Part shown: piece after piece, positions 1 to 6,213 of the stretch
How the letters are laid out: the number at the start of each line of letters is the position of its first letter
How positions within the stretch are numbered: position 1 is the stretch's first letter
Source of the DNA: Providencia rettgeri
GTDB lineage: Bacteria; Pseudomonadota; Gammaproteobacteria; Enterobacterales; Enterobacteriaceae
DNA length: 64,000 nucleotides
Assembly (NCBI RefSeq): GCF_023205015.1
Contig: NZ_CP096258.1
Location: 2,914,001 to 2,978,000 of the forward strand
Direction: 5' to 3'
Translations under genes and position numbers: made by a program
The notes under the pieces: model-generated
Database searches by the model: none
Told to the model about the DNA's origin: nothing
The model's input: only the letters and a program-made list of their open reading frames with translations

Positions 1-1
1 G

Positions 2-697
2 CGAGTTGACGAGGCATTAGAATTAGTGGATTTAGCCGGTTTTGCTGACCGTTTCGTCGACCAAATTTCTGGGGGACAGCAACAACGTGTCGCTTTGGCT
101 CGTGCATTGATCCTTAAACCCAAAGTCCTGTTATTTGATGAGCCATTGAGTAACTTAGATGCAAATTTACGTCGTAGCATGCGTGAAAAAATCCGTGAAT
201 TACAGCAACAGTTTAATATCACCTCTTTGTATGTTACCCATGACCAAAGCGAGGCCTTTGCGGTGTCGGATATGGTGTTGGTCATGAATAAAGGGAAAAT
301 CATGCAGCTAGGCTCACCGCAAGAGCTCTACCGCCAGCCAGCTTCAAAATTTATGGCGAGCTTTATGGGCGATGCGAATATTTTCCCTGCAACGCTCAGT
401 ACGGATTCTGTGGATATTTTCAATTATCGCTTACCACGCCCAGAACAATTTGTGACTGATAAAACCGCAGTGACTGTGGGGGTTCGCCCTGAAGCCATCA
501 CGCTGAGTTTACAAGGTGAAGACAGCCAACGCTGTACAGTGACTCATGTTGCTTATATGGGGCCTCAATATGAGGTTACTGTTGATTGGCATGATCAATC
601 AATGTTGCTGCAAATCAATGCCACTCAATTACAACCTTCTGTTGGGGAAAACCTTTATTTGCAGATCCACCCATACGGCATGTTTATTCTTGAGTAA
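2..697 (+). CDS. ABC transporter ATP-binding subunit, ferric-iron type (C-terminal part)
   Basis: The reading frame is open to the left edge, so the N-terminus and Walker A lie outside the window. What remains shows the ABC signature (SGGQQQR), Walker B (LLFDEPLSNLD), the switch histidine (YVTHDQSEA), and then a C-terminal TOBE-like beta domain containing GVRPEAI. In this family the subunit powers a periplasmic-binding-protein importer at the inner membrane. The signature and tail resemble FbpC/AfuC ferric-iron and related MalK/PotA-class ATPases. The substrate is an inference because the permease and binding protein are not visible. It ends convergently towards the exporter gene on the other strand. 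Confidence 0.8.
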   Translation, partial: RVDEALELVDLAGFADRFVDQISGGQQQRVALARALILKPKVLLFDEPLSNLDANLRRSMREKIRELQQQFNITSLYVTHDQSEAFAVSDMVLVMNKGKIMQLGSPQELYRQPASKFMASFMGDANIFPATLSTDSVDIFNYRLPRPEQFVTDKTAVTVGVRPEAITLSLQGEDSQRCTVTHVAYMGPQYEVTVDWHDQSMLLQINATQLQPSVGENLYLQIHPYGMFILE

Positions 698-762
698 GAT
701 CCCACTCTTTGAATAATACTAAATGTCATTAGATAACAAGGAAGACTTAGCATTGTGAATAA

Positions 763-795
763 CACATTCCCCTATAAGGGTGGAGGGGGAATGTG
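763..795. terminator. stem-loop between convergent genes
   Basis: A perfect 10-bp inverted repeat (CACATTCCCC at 763-772 and its complement at 786-795) with a 13-nt loop sits between two converging genes. There is no clear U-run on either side, so a bidirectional terminator role is an inference from position. Confidence 0.5.
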
Positions 796-843
796 CTTCA
801 TAAGAAAATAATCACTAGAAGCATATTATCGGTGACTTCAATA

Positions 844-1716
844 TCAATTTTTATTTTTTTCTGAAAGTACAATTAACATACTTAACAAAATAAATAACAT
901 ACCGATTATCATCGAAATTGTCATTGACTCATCTAAAAGATAGGATGAAATCATCACACTAATGATTGGTGAAATAAGAATTGAGTATGATGAAAGCTTT
1001 GCGCCACCATACCCTATCATATAATACCAAAGAACATAAACAATCACGCCATTAGCTATCCCTATATAGATAATTGGTATATATACACTCATAAAAAATT
1101 CAGAATGTATATTACTCAATATGTTTAAATCAACATTTAAAAATGGAATTAATAAAACAAGAAAAATAAATGAGACTATATTTTGATAAAATACTTTTGA
1201 AGTTAGATTTGTTTTTATGGTGATTTTTTCAGATAAAATAGTTCCTAGTGCCCACATAAATGCACTTAATAAAATTATCATTTCACCAATACTTATACCA
1301 ACTGGTGATATAAAGATAAAAATACCACTAATGCATAACAAAGATACAAATACTGACTTAGCTTCAATATATTTATTCATTACACCCAATATAACTGTTG
1401 CCATTACTGGCATTGTATAAACAAGTACAGATGCCTTTACCGCTTCTGTATACTTTAACGCCAAACTATTTAATATAGGAACTAAAAAAACATTTAAAAA
1501 ACCAAGTGGGATACTTTTTACAAAATCCCGAAAATTAAACCGACATCGACTAAAAAAGAAAAAAGCAAAACACAAAAAAATAACTGAAATAATTAGTGAG
1601 TAAATTCTAAAAGCCCAGACACCTACTTGGTCAATCGCTAATTTTGATATAGGAAATGCACTCCCCCATATGAATGATATTAAAATAGCACAAAGAAGTA
1701 TTTTAATTTTCTTCAT
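844..1716 (-). CDS. EamA/DMT-family transporter, likely exporter/immunity gene of the RiPP operon
   Basis: A 290-residue, highly hydrophobic protein with about ten predicted membrane segments in two repeated halves. The N-terminal signature FIWGSAFPISKLAID and the second-half pattern around IYIGIANGVIVYVLWYYMIG are typical of EamA (drug/metabolite transporter) proteins. Such proteins move small metabolites across the inner membrane. It is the last gene of the minus-strand operon, and its start overlaps the 3' end of the reconstructed oxygenase gene by 14 nt, which suggests translational coupling. In pantocin A clusters the last gene (paaC) encodes a membrane self-resistance/transport protein, so I infer export or immunity for the operon product. 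Base composition is much more AT-rich than the ula genes nearby. The family call is firm; the substrate is not. Confidence 0.8.
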   Translation of the reverse strand: MKKIKILLCAILISFIWGSAFPISKLAIDQVGVWAFRIYSLIISVIFLCFAFFFFSRCRFNFRDFVKSIPLGFLNVFLVPILNSLALKYTEAVKASVLVYTMPVMATVILGVMNKYIEAKSVFVSLLCISGIFIFISPVGISIGEMIILLSAFMWALGTILSEKITIKTNLTSKVFYQNIVSFIFLVLLIPFLNVDLNILSNIHSEFFMSVYIPIIYIGIANGVIVYVLWYYMIGYGGAKLSSYSILISPIISVMISSYLLDESMTISMIIGMLFILLSMLIVLSEKNKN

Positions 1717-2372
1717 TATACCTCACAACTAATGCTATTCTCTTATTTGTTCTATTAGATGTCACTGTGGAAACGAAATGTGGGATTTTCCTTTTTTTTG
1801 TATCAAAAATTAAAATATTTAGATATGACGGGATAAAGTATCTAAAATTGTCTTTTTATCCTTATCTAAAATCATCGTTAACCCTCCATAATTTGCTTCC
1901 CATTCCTTTGTTAGATTAATTACAATACCTATCCATCATCGAAGTCGCAATGTGTAGTTAGAAAATCATCTTTATCAAACCTGCTTAAGTACATGTTTGA
2001 TATAATATTTATTTTACTTCCCGTTAGGTTTCCTAAAAAGCTTTTAAATTTAACATCATTAACAACTGCAATTAAATCAGCTGGAATTATTTTTATTTCC
2101 TTAAAACATATTCTTCTAAATGAAAATGAAAACTCGCCATTATCTCTACCTTCAAGTGCACTTATTTTTTCAGCATTAATACTATTTATATCGGTATCAG
2201 AGAGATAAAAATCGCTTACTCCCTGTCTATTTTTTATAATAAAACTCCATTTATCTTCTTCAATACTATTGATTAAGTTCAAGTCAACATTAAAGTCAGG
2301 AAAAAAATCTTTTATTGTAAAACTAGTATACCCATTAATCAAAAACTCTTTTTTATGCCTATTTATCCCCAT
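1703..2372 (-). pseudogene. 2-oxoglutarate/Fe(II)-dependent oxygenase, disrupted by two frameshifts
   Basis: Frame one (2372 to 1929, 147 residues) ends just after an HCD iron-ligand motif (H141, D143). The protein continues in a second frame (about 1935 to 1819) with INLTKEWEANYGG, the core strand motif of prolyl-4-hydroxylase-like oxygenases. It continues again in a third frame (about 1825 to 1703) with KIPHFVSTVT, the distal iron histidine, and NKRIALVVRY, the 2-oxoglutarate arginine. Both shifts are in the -1 sense, as single-base deletions would give. The reconstructed protein is about 222 residues, normal for the family. The start overlaps the ThiF-like gene by 14 nt and the end overlaps the exporter start by 14 nt, so it sits in the operon like a real gene. 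It is either a recent pseudogene or an intact gene with two sequencing deletions. The family assignment comes from motifs seen across all three frames. Confidence 0.8.
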
Positions 2373-3489
2373 TAAACAGTTTCTCCTCTGTAAAACTAAA
2401 GTCCCTCAGGGATATTTTAATTTTTCTTCCCTCCAATGAGATAGTGTCATACTTAGTGATGACTTTAATTACTTGGTCAACCACTAACCCTGACATTGCA
2501 GCTAGTGACGGAGAGCTTTGCCAAGCATTAACTTTTCTTACTCCATTTAAAAACTGTTGCTTCATTCTAGCTTCTTGAAAATCTTTTACTGTCGGGTCAT
2601 CGCTATAAAATGTTTTTTTAATTTGATGTTTAACATCAAAGTATGTTTTCCCTATTTTATTATTTAAATAAATAGGACCTATAGATATTTCATGAGGATC
2701 ACCTCCTAGCTCAATGACAGGTATCGATTTATCAATAGCAACTTTATGTATTATATCCTCAACCGTATTTTTTTTGTAATAACCTAAACTTGCCCATGCG
2801 AGCAGAATCATATCAACACTATCAAGTAAATCATTAACTCTATCTTCATTTGGTGTTAAAAATTCAAAATATTTTTCTATTTTAGTATATTTATTATGTC
2901 TATATATTCCATTTTCTGCTGAATCAACTTTACTTTTTCCAATATCGTCTTCTGTATATAAGACTTGTCTATTTAGATTTGATAATTCAACAATATCACC
3001 ATCAACAAATCTTAACGTTCCAACACCAACCAATGCAAGTTGCAATGAACACCATGTTCCCCATCCTCCCATGCCAAGCACAAGAACTCTACTTTTTTTT
3101 AAACGTTCCTGATACTTTATCGATGATAAATTATCATTATCGATTAAAGAAAATTGTAGCAATTGACGGTCGTAAAGTTCAATTTCTCTAGAAGTAAGTA
3201 GTTCAGATGAAATAATATTATCTTCAACTAAGCCACATGATATCATTTTCCTAATAAAATCTATTACTTCATGTTCTTCAACATTTAAGTTTGTATTTAA
3301 CAGTTCCTTTATTATTCTCGGCAATGTATGTTCACCATCTAATTTAGACAATACAACTTTCACCCATTCAGGTGGAGACTTAATTATTTTAGCCTTACCT
3401 GGTATTTCACCAATACAAATATTTCCATTATCAGATTCAATAATATGATGAGAGCGTTTTATAATTGGCTTTGTTACTAAACTATACAT
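2359..3489 (-). CDS. ThiF/E1-like RiPP-modifying enzyme with N-terminal RRE (PaaA/MccB-like)
   Basis: A 376-residue protein. Residues about 30-90 look like a PqqD-type RiPP recognition element (KLDGEHTLPRIIKEL, then FIRKMISCGLVED), which in this family grips the precursor leader peptide. Residues about 133-190 form the E1/ThiF nucleotide-binding core: GMGGWG at 139-144, acidic FVDGD at 161-165, SNLNRQ with the arginine finger at 170-175, and K185/K187. Only two cysteines are present, so the Cys4 zinc site of many E1 proteins is missing. Known relatives activate carboxylates of small ribosomal peptides with ATP: MccB on a C-terminal Asn, and PaaA on Glu side chains of the pantocin A precursor. 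An acidic peptide gene lies immediately upstream and an oxygenase and exporter follow, so PaaA-like chemistry is the best inference. A GGGGGGAG ribosome-binding site precedes the start. Confidence 0.82.
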   Translation of the reverse strand: MYSLVTKPIIKRSHHIIESDNGNICIGEIPGKAKIIKSPPEWVKVVLSKLDGEHTLPRIIKELLNTNLNVEEHEVIDFIRKMISCGLVEDNIISSELLTSREIELYDRQLLQFSLIDNDNLSSIKYQERLKKSRVLVLGMGGWGTWCSLQLALVGVGTLRFVDGDIVELSNLNRQVLYTEDDIGKSKVDSAENGIYRHNKYTKIEKYFEFLTPNEDRVNDLLDSVDMILLAWASLGYYKKNTVEDIIHKVAIDKSIPVIELGGDPHEISIGPIYLNNKIGKTYFDVKHQIKKTFYSDDPTVKDFQEARMKQQFLNGVRKVNAWQSSPSLAAMSGLVVDQVIKVITKYDTISLEGRKIKISLRDFSFTEEKLFNGDK

Positions 3490-3506
3490 ATTAACTCCCC
3501 CCTTTA

Positions 3507-3529
3507 TAATGCCGCTTACCGCGGCATTA
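3507..3529 (-). promoter_or_regulatory. intercistronic stem-loop between precursor peptide and ThiF gene
   Basis: A perfect 9-bp stem (arms 3507-3515 and 3521-3529, GC-rich core GCCGC) with a 5-nt loop lies 10 nt past the peptide stop and just before the ThiF ribosome-binding site. In the transcript it is followed by AUAAAGGGGGG rather than a U-run, so it is not a canonical terminator. In other RiPP operons such hairpins stabilise the abundant precursor message or lower downstream expression. That role is inferred here. Confidence 0.7.
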
Positions 3530-3538
3530 ATTTATTAT

Positions 3539-3643
3539 TTATTCTTCTAATTCAATCTCTTCACCCTCATTATACATCGCAATTTCTTCGCTAATTGAAG
3601 AGATACGTTCAGTTAAGTCATGCAATATTATTTCATTCTTCAT
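3539..3643 (-). CDS. candidate RiPP precursor peptide, 34 residues, Glu-rich C-terminus
   Basis: This small gene encodes 34 residues starting MKNEIILHDLTERISS and continuing with an acidic half that contains three Glu-Glu pairs (positions 19-20, 28-29, 33-34) plus YNEGEE at 24-29. A strong ribosome-binding site (AGAGGTAGAA) stands just before the ATG, and a near-consensus promoter lies 61 nt further upstream. The gene is first in the operon, ahead of an RRE-containing ThiF-like enzyme, an oxygenase and an exporter. Known pantocin A synthesis uses a 30-residue precursor whose core is Glu-Glu-Asn. This peptide has Glu-Glu pairs but no Glu-Glu-Asn, so any product would differ. There are no cysteines and no C-terminal Asn, which argues against a microcin C-type product. 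That it is translated is well supported by context; that it is a precursor is inference. Confidence 0.7.
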   Translation of the reverse strand: MKNEIILHDLTERISSISEEIAMYNEGEEIELEE

Positions 3644-3703
3644 ATTTCTACCTCTAATAAATTTAATTTAATCACATAAGTTATCTAAATTGATAACGCT
3701 ATC

Positions 3704-3732
3704 ATTAGAAAATATTAAATTAAGGTAGTCAA
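3704..3732 (-). promoter_or_regulatory. sigma-70 promoter of the RiPP-like operon
   Basis: On the minus strand TTGACT (3727-3732) is followed after exactly 17 nt by TCTAAT (3704-3709), five of six consensus bases in each box. The predicted start near 3697 leaves a leader of about 54 nt before the peptide ATG. The repeat GTTATC-N6-GATAAC and a GATA-N4-TATC lie right at the start site and could form an operator or a hairpin. Confidence 0.65.
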
Positions 3733-3820
3733 CGCCAGTCGATTAATAAAAAATAACACCACATAGATAATAAACATATTGGTAATGCATATTATTTGAA
3801 TGTATATTTCTAAATGCAAT

Positions 3821-3858
3821 AAAAAAACAGCGCCTAAGTTTTCTTAAACGCTGCTTTT
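3821..3858 (-). terminator. rho-independent terminator after ulaG
   Basis: On the minus strand an imperfect stem AGCAGCGTTTAAG / CTTAGGCGCTGT closes on a short A-rich loop and is followed by seven Us. It lies 15 nt past the ulaG stop. Confidence 0.8.
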
Positions 3859-3872
3859 AATAGCAAGATTAA

Positions 3873-4940
3873 TTATAAAAACGCTTTATAGGGCAATTCA
3901 GGTTCATTTTTGAAAATATCACTAAAGCCGCGGAAATGTTGATAATGCATACGGCCTTTATCCGTTGGATAAGTGTATTTTCCACCTACTTGCCAGAAGA
4001 ACGGCGCAAATTTATATTGCAGACGCTCTTTTTTCATATTCCACAAGACTTCAATTTCACGTGGGTCGTTTTGGAAGTTCGCCCAAATATCATGGTGGAA
4101 TGGAATAACACGTTCGCAATCCAATGACTCTGCTGCACGTAAAATATCGGATGACGTCATTTTATCCGTCACACCACGTGGGTTCTCACCATAAGAAAGC
4201 AATGCCACATCAATATTGTAACGGTTACCATGAGCTGCATAATAGTTTGAATAATGCGAGTCACCAGAGTGATACAGAGAACCACCAGTGGTTTCAATCA
4301 GGTAATTCACTGCACGTGAATCCATACCATCTAAAATTTGCTTATCATAAGAAGAAACGCCCTGTGGCAATGTCACTAACGCAGTACGATCGAATGAATC
4401 TAATACACGGATTTTCATATCACCGATATCAATCACATCCCCCACTTTGGCGACCACACAGCGCTCTGCGGGTACGCCCCACTTAGTCCATAAATCCACG
4501 CAAGCTTGTGGACCTATAAATTTAACGTGATCACCGCAGTTTTGCATAACCGCAGCAGCAACGTTGACATCAATATGGTCAGCATGGTCATGGGACGCTA
4601 AAATCGCATCAACTTCTTTAATGGCAAACGGGTCGAGAGGAAAAATCGCAGTACGTAAGTTAGGTTGTAGCGCTTCAACACCACCCATACGCATCATTTG
4701 GTGTTGCTTATTCATGAGTGGATTCTTTTGCGTTTTTTTCCCTGTTCCACACCAAAAATCGATACAAACATTGGTGTTTCCCTCACTTTTTAACCAAATT
4801 CCTGTGCACCCTAGCCACCACATTGAAAAGGTATTAGGTTCAACAATCGTTTTTTCAATTTCTTCATTTAGCCACGTTCCCCACTCAGGAAACGTACTTA
4901 AAATCCAAGATTCACGTGTGATTTCATTTACTTTGCTCAT
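3873..4940 (-). CDS. ulaG: L-ascorbate-6-phosphate lactonase UlaG
   Basis: 355 residues against 354 in E. coli, co-linear throughout. A metallo-beta-lactamase fold is shown by SHDHADHID at residues 116-124, whose histidines and aspartate bind the metal, and by further metal-site histidines (SLYHSGDSHY, IPFHHD). In the known pathway it hydrolyses L-ascorbate-6-phosphate, made by the PTS during uptake, to 3-keto-L-gulonate-6-phosphate in the cytoplasm. It lies downstream of ulaR on the same strand, while the PTS and decarboxylase genes run the other way. An AAGG ribosome-binding site precedes the ATG. Confidence 0.95.
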   Translation of the reverse strand: MSKVNEITRESWILSTFPEWGTWLNEEIEKTIVEPNTFSMWWLGCTGIWLKSEGNTNVCIDFWCGTGKKTQKNPLMNKQHQMMRMGGVEALQPNLRTAIFPLDPFAIKEVDAILASHDHADHIDVNVAAAVMQNCGDHVKFIGPQACVDLWTKWGVPAERCVVAKVGDVIDIGDMKIRVLDSFDRTALVTLPQGVSSYDKQILDGMDSRAVNYLIETTGGSLYHSGDSHYSNYYAAHGNRYNIDVALLSYGENPRGVTDKMTSSDILRAAESLDCERVIPFHHDIWANFQNDPREIEVLWNMKKERLQYKFAPFFWQVGGKYTYPTDKGRMHYQHFRGFSDIFKNEPELPYKAFL

Positions 4941-4983
4941 AGTAATAATACCTTTTTCCAGAATTTTAGACGTAGGGAGCCCG

Positions 4984-5009
4984 ATGCCTTAATCGAGAAA
5001 TTAAGGCAT
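4984..5009 (-). promoter_or_regulatory. stem-loop between ulaR and ulaG
   Basis: A perfect 10-bp inverted repeat (ATGCCTTAAT / ATTAAGGCAT) with a 6-nt loop and no U-run lies in the 115-nt gap between ulaR and ulaG. It may be a weak terminator, a message-stabilising hairpin or part of a ulaG control site. Confidence 0.4.
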
Positions 5010-5055
5010 AGCGGCAGAATTTGTTTAAATTTAAAAAGTCATCTATTCGACGGAG

Positions 5056-5817
5056 TTACACCAGTATCACTCGCGTGCCCTGTGCGGCAATCGCTTTGAT
5101 AACTTCAGCGTTGGCATTCTTCCCAGTGATAAGAACATCTATCTTATTCGCTGGGCAAAATAACATTCCGGTTCGATGACCCACTTTGGAACTGTCTACA
5201 ACAACGACTAATTTATCAATTTGGTCAAGCATTTGCTGTTCTGCTACCGCGGTTAACATGTCAGCTTTGTATAAACCGGCCTCCGTTAATCCTTTACCTG
5301 AAGTAAACATCCAGTTACCGGCATAGCCCATTAACGTGTTCAAAGCAGGATTCAAAAAAATGTTTTGTGCTTTGTTATACTGCCCACCGATTAAAATGAC
5401 GTCATCATGGTCTTGGTCAATCAAATAACTCGCTAATGGAAAATAATTCGTCACAATTTGCACGTTTTTCCCGCACAATTGTTGCCCTAACATAAACGCG
5501 GTTGAACCACAGTTAATAACAGCACTTTCCCCCGGAAGACAAAGTCCCGCGGCTTTAATCGCGATTTCTGATTTTTCTTCATAGTGCTCAGTACTGTTGA
5601 TGTTTAATGGTGTCCACTTACGTTTTTTGTTTTCAATACGTTCAGCACCATTACGGACTTTTCGCAATTTACCTTGCTCATCTAACTTTGAAATATCACG
5701 ACGAGCAGTTGCAGGCGACACACTAAATTTTTCAGTAATATGAGAAACATTGATCACTCGATGTGTTTCCAATAACGACAATATTTCATTGTGTCTTTGC
5801 ACTTCATTCATAATCAT
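5056..5817 (-). CDS. ulaR: DeoR-family repressor of ascorbate utilisation UlaR
   Basis: 253 residues (E. coli 251). The N-terminal winged helix-turn-helix spans residues about 6-60 (RHNEILSLLETHRVINVSHI, then SVSPATARRDI), followed by a sugar-phosphate-isomerase-like effector domain with INCGSTAFMLG. Known UlaR represses the ula genes and is released by L-ascorbate-6-phosphate. The gene sits in the centre of the ula locus, divergent from the PTS operon. The second ATG at 5811 has better spacing from the AAGG ribosome-binding site than the first, so the start may be two residues shorter. DeoR relatives are many, but the locus makes UlaR very likely. Confidence 0.92.
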   Translation of the reverse strand: MIMNEVQRHNEILSLLETHRVINVSHITEKFSVSPATARRDISKLDEQGKLRKVRNGAERIENKKRKWTPLNINSTEHYEEKSEIAIKAAGLCLPGESAVINCGSTAFMLGQQLCGKNVQIVTNYFPLASYLIDQDHDDVILIGGQYNKAQNIFLNPALNTLMGYAGNWMFTSGKGLTEAGLYKADMLTAVAEQQMLDQIDKLVVVVDSSKVGHRTGMLFCPANKIDVLITGKNANAEVIKAIAAQGTRVILV

Positions 5818-5832
5818 CGCCTTATTTGTTAA

Positions 5833-5880
5833 TAATCACCATCATGATGATAAATGATTCAAAATGATTATCGGTGATTA
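5833..5880. promoter_or_regulatory. candidate UlaR operator: spaced inverted repeat TAATCACC...GGTGATTA
   Basis: Perfect 8-bp arms (5833-5840 and 5873-5880) flank a stretch with further palindromic ATCATGATGAT and two ATGATT units, directly upstream of ulaR. Repeated TGATTA-type half-sites in front of a divergent DeoR-family gene suggest the repressor binding region. This is a pattern-based inference. Confidence 0.45.
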
Positions 5881-6070
5881 GTTTTGATTCTATTTATCTC
5901 ATCTAATGTTGTCAACCTTTACACATGCAAAAACACAACATTTGACACAAATAAAACAAACCCATTGATATACATAGATAATTTAAATTTTACGTGATCA
6001 GGTCGCCATTTATTTATTTTTTTACTGGTAAAAAAACAGACAAATGCAAACAATCATAAAAGAGCAATTC

Positions 6071-6088
6071 GTGATTATGTATGATCAC
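6071..6088. promoter_or_regulatory. candidate second operator upstream of ulaA
   Basis: An imperfect palindrome GTGATTATGTATGATCAC (14 of 18 bases symmetric) lies about 125 nt before the PTS gene. It shares the GTGAT half-site with the repeat near ulaR. It could be a UlaR operator that pairs with the upstream site by looping. Its spacing does not fit a CRP site. Confidence 0.4.
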
Positions 6089-6213
6089 ATTTGATTTTTG
6101 CGAGACTGTTTAAACGCTTTAAATGATTATATCGCAATAACACCAGATACGATCAATATGAATCATCTCTGACCCAGATAAATTACAAATACAATTTGAT
6201 TAGAGGTAAAAAT

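Noticed and set aside
3539..3643. Microcin C-type precursor (MccA-like)
   Set aside because: Microcin C precursors end in Asn, which MccB activates; this peptide ends in Glu-Glu, and no MccC/MccE-type genes are present.
4124..4992. Long plus-strand frames opposite ulaG
   Set aside because: They lack initiation signals and mirror ulaG codons; similar shadows occur over purL, TMP and other genes.
6071..6088. CRP binding site upstream of ulaA
   Set aside because: The GTGA and TCAC half-sites are 10 nt apart instead of the required 6, so it is more likely an operator for the local repressor.
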